Shown: positions 35,107 to 41,756 of the stretch, one piece after another | Numbering within the stretch: position 1 is the stretch's first letter | Layout of the letters: each line of letters opens with the position of its first letter | DNA from: Cellulophaga sp. RHA19 | Lineage (GTDB): Bacteria; Bacteroidota; Bacteroidia; Flavobacteriales; Flavobacteriaceae | Length of the DNA stretch: 64,000 nt | Assembly: GCF_002813425.1 (NCBI RefSeq) | Contig: NZ_PHUL01000001.1 | Coordinates: forward strand, 3,773,001-3,837,000 | Direction: 5' to 3' | Position numbers and translations under genes: made by a program | Notes under the pieces: generated by a model | Databases searched by the model: none | What the model saw: only the letters and a program-made list of their open reading frames with translations | What the model was told of the DNA's origin: nothing

Positions 35107-35387
35107 ATTTGTTTATTTTTAATAATCCAGATTTATTATAGTTGCTACTTTTTTCAGCTATTTGTTTAAAAAGTTTTGCATCTGGTTTTAAATTCAATTG
35201 CAGGTATTATATACCCTTCTTTATCAGTCTCATAGAATAGTATTTTGTCTATATATTCAATTCCGCTTTTTTTTAATACCCTTTATAACAGCTCAAGATT
35301 TAATTCCTATTAGTACAAATAAAGAACCTAGAATTAAAAAACAAGTACAATTAGTATTGTATATTGTTTATTCTGTATAAATTCCAT
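35104..35387 (-). pseudogene. Decayed DUF3592-like gene
   Basis: Read through the minus strand, the frames give MEFIQNKQYTILIVLV, then (shift) CFLILGSLFVLIGIKS-stop-AVIKGIKKK, then (shift) IEYIDKILFYETDKEGYIIP, AIEFKT, then (shift) DAKLFKQIAEKSSNYNKSGLLK. Together these are an N-terminal membrane helix and a beta domain of a DUF3592-like protein, broken by three frameshifts and one in-frame stop. The 3' end runs into the start of the next gene. Without reading the frames together the 306-bp gap looks empty. Confidence 0.55.
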
Positions 35388-35412
35388 TTGTTACTCTTGT
35401 ACTTAATTATGA

Positions 35413-36357
35413 TTAAGATAAATCTAGATCTGTATCTATTTTAAAAAGCATTATCCTATTTTTTGTAGGTAAACAAATTATATTTAAATACCTATCTCCT
35501 TTACTAGTTTTCACAAATAACCTTATCTCCATATTAGCCTCATATCTGTATTGTTTTTTGTGCCATCTAACCTGTGTTTTTTCAGGTATAATTGACTCTA
35601 AAATTTCTAACTTATATAAACCCTTATTTAATTTAGCCTTATTTTCCCGTAAATAATTAGGAAGTTCTCTTACTGACCACATTGGAGCATCTAATAAATC
35701 ATATTCTTTTTCCTGAGGGTATTCTTTACTTAATTTTTTGAAATCTTTATTCTTAATTAGATTAAAAATTTTGACGCCATAAGTATAAAAGTCTTCATTT
35801 AACTCATTAATAAAGTACGTTTTTTGAGAAGAAATTTTACTAAGTTTATAATTTTCTAATTCTAATTTATTTTTAGAAACCCACTGGTTATTATATCTAT
35901 GCAATTTATAGTAATAGGGAGAAATGGTAATCAATAAAGAATCTTTTAAGAAATTAAAACTTACGCTAGCTGTTCTCTCATCTGGTTCATTATTTGCATT
36001 TGGTTTTATATAATATTTAAATGTATTATAATATTGATTATCAAGTTTTAGATTATACTTTTTTATAGTATCTCTTATATCCCTGTAATTCTTTGCTATT
36101 ATCTTTTCTTGATTATCTACATAAAGAATAAAATTCTCAAGCATTTTACTTCCTTTTTGTGTTTTCTTCAAGTGGTCAATCCTTTTTAATTCACTAGAGT
36201 CAAACTGTCTTCTAAATTTTTTAAAATCATTATTTTCTACAGCACTAAAAATACTATCTATATAACTTGAGGGAGTTACAAATGTTTGCTGAGATTTTAC
36301 AATATAACTTTGTAACATTAGAATAATAAAAAGGAGAAGGAATGTTTGTTTTTTCAT
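35413..36357 (-). CDS. Hypothetical secreted protein
   Basis: 314 residues from the ATG at 36357, chosen because it begins the signal peptide KKQTFLLLFIILMLQSYIVKSQ; the frame also has two upstream Met codons. The mature part is lysine-rich with alternating helices, with tracts such as SSYIDSIFSAVENNDFKKFRRQF, ISPYYYKLHRYNNQWVSKNKLELE and RYLNIICLPTKNRIMLFKID. No motif recognised. Same strand as its neighbours, likely periplasmic. Confidence 0.5.
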   Translation of the reverse strand: MKKQTFLLLFIILMLQSYIVKSQQTFVTPSSYIDSIFSAVENNDFKKFRRQFDSSELKRIDHLKKTQKGSKMLENFILYVDNQEKIIAKNYRDIRDTIKKYNLKLDNQYYNTFKYYIKPNANNEPDERTASVSFNFLKDSLLITISPYYYKLHRYNNQWVSKNKLELENYKLSKISSQKTYFINELNEDFYTYGVKIFNLIKNKDFKKLSKEYPQEKEYDLLDAPMWSVRELPNYLRENKAKLNKGLYKLEILESIIPEKTQVRWHKKQYRYEANMEIRLFVKTSKGDRYLNIICLPTKNRIMLFKIDTDLDLS

Positions 36358-36413
36358 CAGTTTTTTTTGAATAATCATTGCTTGCATAATAAGCTAATTT
36401 GCCTTAATTATAG

Positions 36414-36905
36414 TTATAAACCAGTTTGTTCTATCTCTTTTAATTTCACTATCAATTCCTTAATCTGAACTGTTGGTATTTTAATAGCTGATTCTATTTT
36501 TTTACTTTCATCCCCTATAACCAATGTTCCTATTTTTTCTTCTGCGTATCCTATTTTATTTATAAAAAAATCTATCTTATTAAATTTTATAGTTTTGGTT
36601 TGATCCTTAAACCATCCATAATTTGCTTCGTATTTTAATGTTGATGAATTCCAGATAATAGTCTCTTTACCATAAGTATTCCAAAGAGCTATTTTTAAAA
36701 GTCTAAACCCTATAAGTCCAAATAAGAATAAACCAATAAAGTACCCTATCTGTAATCCTTTTCCAATTGCAATTGACATAATAGTAGCTACTAATGGTAT
36801 AAGAAATGATGTAAAAGCAAAAAAGAACATAACAACTCTAATAAAGAGTGGGCTTTTTTTTGCCTTAAGTACTATTATCTTTTCATTTAAACTGTACTGT
36901 TTCAT
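36414..36905 (-). CDS. Hypothetical membrane protein with PH-like C-terminal domain
   Basis: 163 residues. There are two transmembrane helices (about 20-45 and 50-70) after a short KxKKSPLF signal-anchor, then a soluble domain of about 90 residues (TIIWNSSTLKYEANYGWFKDQTKTIKFNKIDFFINKIGYAEEKIGTLVIGDESKKI), consistent with a bacterial PH-like fold found after TM pairs. This is an inference from layout. The next gene downstream is 26 bases from its end; a small ACP-like remnant precedes it. Confidence 0.45.
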   Translation of the reverse strand: MKQYSLNEKIIVLKAKKSPLFIRVVMFFFAFTSFLIPLVATIMSIAIGKGLQIGYFIGLFLFGLIGFRLLKIALWNTYGKETIIWNSSTLKYEANYGWFKDQTKTIKFNKIDFFINKIGYAEEKIGTLVIGDESKKIESAIKIPTVQIKELIVKLKEIEQTGL

Positions 36906-36918
36906 TTAACTGTAGTAT

Positions 36919-37026
36919 TTATTTCCCTACGAATCCTAACTCATTTTTTATGTCTGTCCGTTCCAATAGTTTTGTTGGATTAACACTACATTTTTCTGCT
37001 ATACTCATCACTAACTTTTCTTCCAT
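36919..37026 (-). pseudogene. Truncated acyl-carrier-protein-like fragment
   Basis: 35 codons: EEKLVMSIAEKCSVNPTKL then LLERTDIKNELGFVGK and a stop. The order (helix 1, IAEK..VN, then T-D-I-x-x-E-L-G-F) is the N-terminal half of an acyl carrier protein, in particular the DUF1493-like type (ELGFxGDD). The gene stops right at the position where the phosphopantetheine serine segment should follow. Probably a deletion remnant; translation as a micro-protein cannot be excluded. Confidence 0.45.
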
Positions 37027-37059
37027 CAAATAATAACTTTAATATAATGCTTAAATGAT

Positions 37060-37205
37060 GTACAACGTATTTGTATATAGTTAGTGCGTGGTTAAGCACC
37101 TAATTTAGCAAATACAAACCGAATGGAAAATCCGCTATTCCCAAAGCTTAAGAATTCGTAAGTAAGCTATAACTAGCAATAAATTATATGCGTTGTTAGC
37201 ACAAG
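37060..37205. repeat. Cassette-boundary element G
   Basis: About 145 bp downstream of the second HEPN gene (3' side). It starts GTACAACGTATTTGTATATAG and ends TATATGCGTTGTTAGCACAAG; the ends pair as ACAACG / CGTTGT. Its closing GTTAGCACAA (37195-37204) is the inverted partner of TTGTGCTAAC at 38483-38492 on the other side of the gene. The CDS stop lies 4 bases further. Confidence 0.65.
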
Positions 37206-37209
37206 TTTT

Positions 37210-38466
37210 TTAGTCCTTAAAAGTTTTAATTAGTCTTTTATTTATCTCATCTTTTTCTCTTACAAAATCAAAAATTGGCCATTCTAAATAAGAATCAATA
37301 ATTAATTTATCAACGATTATTGCTTGAGTAAAAAGTTCTTCTAAATCATCGTATTTATCGCTCAAAATATTGTGAGCAATTTTAAAAATAGGTGTTGCAG
37401 TTCCGACTTTTATTTTCTTTAAAACTTTCTTTACCTCGATATCTTTATTTTGCTTTTTAAGTGAAATGGCATTATTAACCTTAATTCGAAGAATATAATC
37501 TTCTTGGTCTTCATTCTTTGGCTCGATTTGTTCGGAATATTTACAAGTTTTACAGACAAGATCATAATTTTTTGCATTTAAGTCCGCGAAAGTTTGAATC
37601 ATTATCTCATATATTGCATTATCAATGTTGTCCTTGTCCCAATTTCCCCAACAGTTAAAAATTAATAGTTGTCCTGCAAGTTTAAATTGGGACCAAGATT
37701 TAAAAAAATAGTCCTTATCAATATGAACTAAATCTCCAATTTTATAATTAAAAGGGTTTTTTGTTCTTGAAATGTATTTTTTGTTTACAACAGAAGAATT
37801 GTGAACTATTAAATGTCTTCGTTCCCTGATTTCAATTATTTCATCCCATTTTATTAATTCTTTTTCGAGCGAAATAGAGAGTTTATCTTCAAAATGTTCA
37901 AGAATTTCATTAAACGATTTATCGATAATCAAACTTTCTACTTCTTTTACAATTAAATCTTTAGTTGCTTCTTCAATACTATCATATTCATTAAGCTCTT
38001 TGAGTGTGAATTTAAATTCCTTTTCGTTAAGAGAGTTTTTAAATTTATTGTAATAGTAACTAAGAAGGTCAGCGATTAAATATTCGAAATAATTATTAAG
38101 CATTAGGAAAGAACTTCGAGAAAGTATTTCGTAGTTCCTTGGTGATATTCTTGGCTGTTTTTTTATTTTTCTTGCGAATTTAGTTAGATAAGTTTCAACT
38201 TGCTCTTTTGATAAAGTGTTATCCTCTTTATTTTCAACAAATTTCAATTCTTCCTTTATTTCAGATAGTGCTTGGTCAAAAAATTCTTTAGACTTTTCTT
38301 TTATAGATTCGTCTTCGCCAGATGCTAAATTTCCAAACTTATTAAAGTATAGTTTGACACTATTAAGATTTTCAAAATAAGTTTCATAAATAGACTCAAC
38401 ATTATAAACTTTTTCTTTCTTTTCTTCCTTTGATGTTGAAACTTTAGAATCTTTTTCTTCTTTCAT
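37210..38466 (-). CDS. HEPN-domain protein (RiboL-PSP/MAE_28990-like) in a cassette-like unit
   Basis: 418 residues with no signal peptide or TM. The N-terminal 20 residues are a lysine/glutamate-rich low-complexity tail. Residues 110-240 are helical and contain FLMLNNYFEYLIADLLSYYY and EIIEIRERRHLIVHNSSVVNKKYI. Here R217 and H222 form the R-x4-H catalytic motif of HEPN nucleases, in the same surroundings as the RiboL-PSP/MAE_28990 HEPN group. The C-terminal 170 residues are helical repeats (KYSEQIEPKNEDQEDYILRIK). Likely an RNase effector of a defence or toxin system (inference); no partner gene is adjacent. Confidence 0.65.
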   Translation of the reverse strand: MKEEKDSKVSTSKEEKKEKVYNVESIYETYFENLNSVKLYFNKFGNLASGEDESIKEKSKEFFDQALSEIKEELKFVENKEDNTLSKEQVETYLTKFARKIKKQPRISPRNYEILSRSSFLMLNNYFEYLIADLLSYYYNKFKNSLNEKEFKFTLKELNEYDSIEEATKDLIVKEVESLIIDKSFNEILEHFEDKLSISLEKELIKWDEIIEIRERRHLIVHNSSVVNKKYISRTKNPFNYKIGDLVHIDKDYFFKSWSQFKLAGQLLIFNCWGNWDKDNIDNAIYEIMIQTFADLNAKNYDLVCKTCKYSEQIEPKNEDQEDYILRIKVNNAISLKKQNKDIEVKKVLKKIKVGTATPIFKIAHNILSDKYDDLEELFTQAIIVDKLIIDSYLEWPIFDFVREKDEINKRLIKTFKD

Positions 38467-38484
38467 AAGGTGTTTTTCAAATTT

Positions 38485-38558
38485 GTGCTAACTACATATA
38501 AACTCAAATCATTGCGTTTATTCCGCCAATATGGTTGTATAAACGCACATATTACACT
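38485..38558. repeat. Cassette-boundary element H
   Basis: GTGCTAAC (38485-38492) begins 18 bases before the HEPN start codon on the coding strand. GCGTTTAT (38514-38521) and ATAAACGC (38539-38546) form a stem enclosing TCCGCCAATATGGTTGT. Similar to element E at 17688-17805. Confidence 0.6.
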
Positions 38559-38569
38559 TATAGCTGTTA

Positions 38570-38625
38570 TTTTTCTTACAATATAAAAACATTTTTTATA
38601 CCTTAATTACGGATATGTGTAATTG
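38570..38625 (-). promoter_or_regulatory. Palindrome-controlled promoter, copy 3
   Basis: Minus strand: TAATTACGG...GTAATTG half-palindrome with -33 TTA, 18 bases (AGGTATAAAAAATGTTTT), then TATATTG. It drives the HEPN gene 37210-38466 with an untranslated leader of about 110 bases that contains element H. Confidence 0.55.
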
Positions 38626-38675
38626 CCCTAAAATAGTTTACCTGTGGTATATTTTTAATAGTAAGTTGCTAAAAA

Positions 38676-38830
38676 CAAAAAAGCAACACTAAAAATAGTG
38701 CTGCTCTTTTTAAAAGAGAGGTTCTCTTGGGGAACAGTCTCGACTCTTACAATAAGTTTTAATATCTATAAAATAGGTTAATTGTGTTTATACATTGCAT
38801 AACTATGTTTAATAAACAAATTAACGTTTA
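38676..38830 (-). ncRNA. Candidate short RNA between orphan promoter and terminator
   Basis: The promoter at 38833-38889 has no coding frame within 150 bases before the hairpin at 38677-38709, so it would produce an RNA of roughly 150 nt. The interval contains remnants of the duplicated 3' end of the neighbouring gene. Inference from promoter and terminator placement only. Confidence 0.3.
38677..38709 (-). terminator. Terminator hairpin, duplicate copy
   Basis: GCAACACTA / TAGTGCTGC with a four-base AAAA loop and one G-T pair, with A-rich sequence on the left and a T-run on the right. It lies in the tandem duplication and would end a short transcript from the orphan promoter at 38833-38889. 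Confidence 0.55.
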
Positions 38831-38832
38831 GT

Positions 38833-38889
38833 AATTTTCTTACAATTTATAACTATTTTTTTTACCCCAATTACGGATATGTGTAATTG
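38833..38889 (-). promoter_or_regulatory. Palindrome-controlled promoter, copy 4 (orphan)
   Basis: Minus strand: CAATTACAC...CCGTAATTG, its TTG as -33, 18 bases (GGGTAAAAAAAATAGTTA), TAAATTG. It is not followed by any coding region. Confidence 0.55.
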
Positions 38890-38964
38890 TCTTAAAATAA
38901 TTTATAAATGGTTTGTTTTTAGGTGTAATTTACATTTTGCTGTTATTAACAAACTGTATTATAC

Positions 38965-38999
38965 AAAAAAGCAACACCATAATAGTGTTGCTTTTTTTT
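38965..38999. terminator. Bidirectional terminator
   Basis: GCAACAC / GTGTTGC stem with A-run and T-run on the two sides. It terminates the 39026-39343 gene. Confidence 0.75.
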
Positions 39000-39025
39000 A
39001 CTGTGGGGTTGTATTGGGGACAGTC

Positions 39026-39343
39026 TTAACTTTTATAATTTTGTTTAGGTATATCTTTAAAAAACTCTGCCGCGTTTAAATTACCTGTTGGGCCATAACC
39101 AATTAAGGCTGTACCTTTATTGTTGTCTTTTGTTTCTATAACGTATAGTATAGACATATCAGACGGGTTACTCATACCCTCGTACCTGTGCTCTTGTACC
39201 ACAAAAACTTCTTGTGGCGTATATTTGGTTTTCTCTTCTAGATCTACCAATTTGCCATTTACCACGCTAAAGTTACTTTTGTACCCTTGGCTTTGGTATT
39301 TTTCTATGTTGTCTCTTTCGTTTTTTGCATATTCATTACTCAT
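39026..39343 (-). CDS. Hypothetical small protein
   Basis: 105 residues, soluble. The sequence reads VVNGKLVDLEEKTKYTPQEVFVVQEHRYEGMSNPSDMSILYVIETKDNNKGTALIGYGP..NLNAAEFFKDIP, a pattern I recognise as a widespread unassigned flavobacterial small protein. It precedes the three-gene stress membrane module on the same strand by 41 bases and may be part of it. Function unknown. Confidence 0.6.
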   Translation of the reverse strand: MSNEYAKNERDNIEKYQSQGYKSNFSVVNGKLVDLEEKTKYTPQEVFVVQEHRYEGMSNPSDMSILYVIETKDNNKGTALIGYGPTGNLNAAEFFKDIPKQNYKS

Positions 39344-39383
39344 AGTCTCTGTTTTTTTTGTGTTACAAGTCCAGTAATACTTA

Positions 39384-39581
39384 CTATTTAAATAGTTTTT
39401 TTACCAAAAGTAGTGCACCGTATTTACGGGCTAATTTATACGCCCAGTTTACCCAGTTGTAAGGTTTTAAATCTTCTGCAACTTGGTGTTTTTGTGCTTT
39501 TAATTCTTCTACTAAAATTTGTCGTTCTAAACTAAGCCTTTTTAAATCTACCTCTATTTGTCTAAATGATGTGTATTGCAT
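39384..39581 (-). CDS. DUF6327-like small protein
   Basis: 65 residues when started at the second Met (39581, MQYTSFRQIEVDL), the start of similar proteins. A helical first half (RQIEVDLKRLSLERQILVEELKAQKHQV) is followed by NWVNWAYKLARKYGALLLVKKLF. It matches the DUF6327 order (short helix, then a hydrophobic C-terminal helix). It overlaps the stop of the next gene by a few bases in the full frame and is in one operon with the holin-like and YtxH genes. Confidence 0.55.
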   Translation of the reverse strand: MQYTSFRQIEVDLKRLSLERQILVEELKAQKHQVAEDLKPYNWVNWAYKLARKYGALLLVKKLFK

Positions 39582-39591
39582 AGTCTGTGGT

Positions 39592-39939
39592 TTAATCAAA
39601 ATAAGTCTTAGACATATTTTTAATTAATATTTTATCTATAAACGTTCTTCTGCTATATACCAACAGGCCAAACAGTATAAAAATTCCTCCTACTGCCAAA
39701 TACCCTAGTGGTACGCTGTTAAACAATTCTCCTAAAGCTATTGCAGCGGATATTGCCATAAACAAAAATGCTAACAATAATAAGCCTCCTATTATAACTG
39801 TTTTTACAACATAGGATGATGTACTTGTTAACTGCTGAAAAACTTTTAACTCGTAGTATTTTTTAGTTACATCTACGTATTTTTTTCCAGTCGCTGCAGC
39901 TTCAGTTGCCGTTTTGTCTATGGAGTTTATTACACTCAT
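39592..39939 (-). CDS. Phage holin superfamily 6-like membrane protein
   Basis: 115 residues. Cytoplasmic helix (MSVINSIDKTATEAAATGKKYVDVTKKYYELKVFQQLTSTSSYVVKT), then two transmembrane helices (about 48-68 and 76-96), then a basic tail ending MSKTYFD. The KKYYELKVFQQ segment and the helix pair match the Phage_holin_3_6 family. In Bacteroidota these sit beside YtxH and DUF6327 genes and are expressed under stress. The start codon overlaps the next gene by one base (ATGA). Confidence 0.7.
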   Translation of the reverse strand: MSVINSIDKTATEAAATGKKYVDVTKKYYELKVFQQLTSTSSYVVKTVIIGGLLLLAFLFMAISAAIALGELFNSVPLGYLAVGGIFILFGLLVYSRRTFIDKILIKNMSKTYFD

Positions 39940-40268
39940 TATGACTTCTGTAATTTTTTGTTCTTAGCTTTTAGCTCTTTTAATTTACCTTCTAATTGGT
40001 TAATTACATCGTCTGCTTTGTAACTGGCATCAGAAACTAAGTTTTCTATTTTAGTATCTAATGTTTCTTTATTTGTTGCTACAGTTGCAGCTACTGTGTT
40101 TCTTAAGTCTAAAGCACTATCTGCAATAGATTCTTTTGTTGCTACCGCTTCATCTACAAGTTTTCTTCTTGTGTTTATACCTTTATCTGGTGCAAACAAA
40201 ATTCCTAATGTTGCTCCTACTGCGGTTCCGGCTAATACTCCTAATAATGTGTTGCTATTGTTACTCAT
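39939..40268 (-). CDS. YtxH-domain protein
   Basis: 109 residues. The N-terminal glycine-rich hydrophobic segment (NTLLGVLAGTAVGATLGILFAPDKGINTRRKLVDEA) is the YtxH signature G.l.G...Ga..GlL.AP..G...R..l, followed by a long coiled-coil helix (SYKADDVINQLEGKLKELKAKN). YtxH proteins are general-stress proteins. First gene of the module; its ATGA overlap with the holin-like gene indicates coupling. Confidence 0.85.
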   Translation of the reverse strand: MSNNSNTLLGVLAGTAVGATLGILFAPDKGINTRRKLVDEAVATKESIADSALDLRNTVAATVATNKETLDTKIENLVSDASYKADDVINQLEGKLKELKAKNKKLQKS

Positions 40269-40449
40269 GTCTTTATGTTTTTATTTGTTTGTTATACAAA
40301 TGTCCTATTTCTTTTACGCTTGTATTGACGTAATTAAACAAAAACTTAACTCATTTAATACAAAGCTTTTGCGCTATTTTTTAAATGATTAGCGCTAATA
40401 ATTGACTCTAAAATCTTGTATAATTGTGTACAAACTAAAAACAAGAACA

Positions 40450-40626
40450 ATGAAGAAAGATGTAAAACAAGGAGAAGAAGATATTAAGTTTATTAAGGAT
40501 AAAGAGAAGAAAACAAGTAATTACTTTTTTCAAAACAACAAAATAACTATTGCCGCTTTTGCAATTGTAACTATTATACTTATACTATTACTAATAGCAG
40601 TATTTAGTACTAGTACAGCTATTTAA
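40450..40626 (+). CDS. Small single-helix membrane protein
   Basis: 58 residues from the ATG at 40450 (the frame continues upstream to 40402 but that part is unlikely coding). A charged N-terminal half (KKDVKQGEEDIKFIKDKEKK) is followed by one transmembrane helix after NNKITIAAFAIVTIILILLL. The neighbouring frame at 40720-40851 has the same layout (NNGKIMIAIFALVCVILVAI). Function unknown; bitopic stress proteins next to YtxH/holin genes are plausible. Confidence 0.55.
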   Translation: MKKDVKQGEEDIKFIKDKEKKTSNYFFQNNKITIAAFAIVTIILILLLIAVFSTSTAI

Positions 40627-40719
40627 GTTGTACTTTTTTTGTAACCTGATAAATATCATATTATAATTTGTACATAGCTAATACCTTTACAGTATTAAAC
40701 TTAAATACAACACCAGACT

Positions 40720-40851
40720 ATGAATTTATCTATAATATTATCAAACTTAAATAATGGTAAAATAATGATTGCCATTTTTGCTTTAGTATGTGTTATACTA
40801 GTTGCAATAGTTGTAGGTTTTTTAATGAATAGCAATAAGAAGAAACAATGA
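40720..40851 (+). CDS. Small single-helix membrane protein, paralogous pair member
   Basis: 43 residues, ATG at 40720. NLSIILSNLNNGKIMIAIFA..., then one transmembrane helix and a C-terminal NSNKKKQ. It shares the N-N-x-K-I-x-I-A-x-F-A pattern with the preceding gene 94 bases upstream, so the two may be paralogues. Too short for most gene callers. A strong terminator follows at 40880-40911. Confidence 0.5.
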   Translation: MNLSIILSNLNNGKIMIAIFALVCVILVAIVVGFLMNSNKKKQ

Positions 40852-40879
40852 TTAGTGGTTAATGATTGGTTAAAAATTG

Positions 40880-40911
40880 AAAAAGCAGGTTTTTTACAAC
40901 CTGCTTTTTTT
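40880..40911. terminator. Bidirectional intrinsic terminator
   Basis: AAAAAGCAGGTT / AACCTGCTTTTTTT with a short T/AC loop. It separates the plus-strand small genes from the convergent universal stress protein gene. Confidence 0.85.
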
Positions 40912-40915
40912 ATGC

Positions 40916-41734
40916 TTATATTTTAAATGTTACTACGGGTACACTTGCGTGGTTGGCAATATCTTCTCCTATACTGCCCATAAAAAAGTGAGATAATCCT
41001 TTTCTGCCATGTGTTGCCATTGCAATTAAATCTGCGTTGGTAGTACTGCTGTAATTAAGAATTCCTTTTTCTACCGTATAGTCATTATAAATTTCTACTT
41101 CTACTGCTGCGTTGGCTGTAGATATAAACTCTGCTATTCTTGTATATGTATCTTCTGTACTTAAAAAGTTATCTCCTGGTGTGTTTATATACACATAATT
41201 AACCTGTGCTTTTAAAAGATCTGCAAAGGCTTTTACCTTGTGAAAAGCTTTAACACCTTCTACTTCAAAATTAGATGCGTATACTATAGACTGTACATCA
41301 AAATCTTTTATCTGCTCTTTTATAATTAATACAGGTATGTTTGCATTACGTACCACACGTTCTGTGTTGCTACCTATAAAAATTTCTTCTAAACCATCTA
41401 CTCCGTGAGAACCCATAACAATTAAATCTGCTTTGTGGTCTTCTGCAACCTCATTAACCTCACTAAAAACCTTGTAATGTTTTATAATAGGTGTTACGGT
41501 TATATCTTTTAAAAATGGTTTGTCTAAAAATTCGTTTAACCTTTTTTCTGTTAACTTTAGTAAAAATACAACTTGCTCTTGCGGCATACCTTCAGAAGAA
41601 ATCATAACAGAGTTAAGCTCTAGCATATGCAAAATAATAATTTCTGCACTATGCGTTTTAGCTAAAGATGCTGCTACTTCTAGCGCATAACTAGATTGAT
41701 CTGAAAAGTCTACTGGTACAATAATTTTTTTCAT
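40916..41734 (-). CDS. Tandem-domain universal stress protein (UspA family)
   Basis: 272 residues with two Usp domains (1-145 and 146-272). Each has the nucleotide-binding motif: MGSHGVDGLEEIFIGSNTERVVRNANIPVLII (first, about residues 107-138) and MATHGRKGLSHFFMGSIGEDIANHASVPVVTF (second). The G-x2-G-x8-9-G(S/T) pattern suggests ATP binding. It sits 22 bases downstream of hemN and is probably co-transcribed with it, in line with the anaerobic/stress setting of these proteins. Confidence 0.9.
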   Translation of the reverse strand: MKKIIVPVDFSDQSSYALEVAASLAKTHSAEIIILHMLELNSVMISSEGMPQEQVVFLLKLTEKRLNEFLDKPFLKDITVTPIIKHYKVFSEVNEVAEDHKADLIVMGSHGVDGLEEIFIGSNTERVVRNANIPVLIIKEQIKDFDVQSIVYASNFEVEGVKAFHKVKAFADLLKAQVNYVYINTPGDNFLSTEDTYTRIAEFISTANAAVEVEIYNDYTVEKGILNYSSTTNADLIAMATHGRKGLSHFFMGSIGEDIANHASVPVVTFKI

Positions 41735-41756
41735 AGTTTACATTTATAGGTTATAA

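Larger units (their letters stand above)
36906..37209. other. 304 bp gap with an ACP remnant and cassette boundary G
   Basis: Holds the truncated acyl-carrier-protein-like frame (36919-37026) and boundary element G (37060-37205), both listed separately. Nothing else was recognised. Confidence 0.5.
38467..39025. other. 559 bp intergenic region with tandemly duplicated promoter-terminator units
   Basis: Contains two copies, about 260 bp apart, of a unit made of box (38570-38590 / 38833-38852), palindrome (38604-38625 / 38868-38889) and hairpin (38677-38709 / 38965-38999). The text after the first hairpin (GGGGAACAGTCTCGACTC) matches the 3' end of the 39026 gene (GGGGACAGTCTTAAC). So the duplication took in the end of that gene, its terminator and the next promoter. 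No coding frame is credible. Confidence 0.6.

Noticed and set aside
35198-35380. 60-codon plus-strand frame in the gap before 35413
   Set aside because: It is antisense to the decayed DUF3592-like gene and shows no signal peptide or family motif.
38879-39079. 66-codon plus-strand frame over the duplicated promoter region
   Set aside because: It covers a palindrome, a terminator hairpin and the 3' end of an opposite gene, so it is not credible as coding.
40371-40395. GCGCTA...TAGCGC inverted repeat upstream of the first micro-protein gene
   Set aside because: Six-base arms with a 13-base loop and no second copy; too weak to name as an operator.
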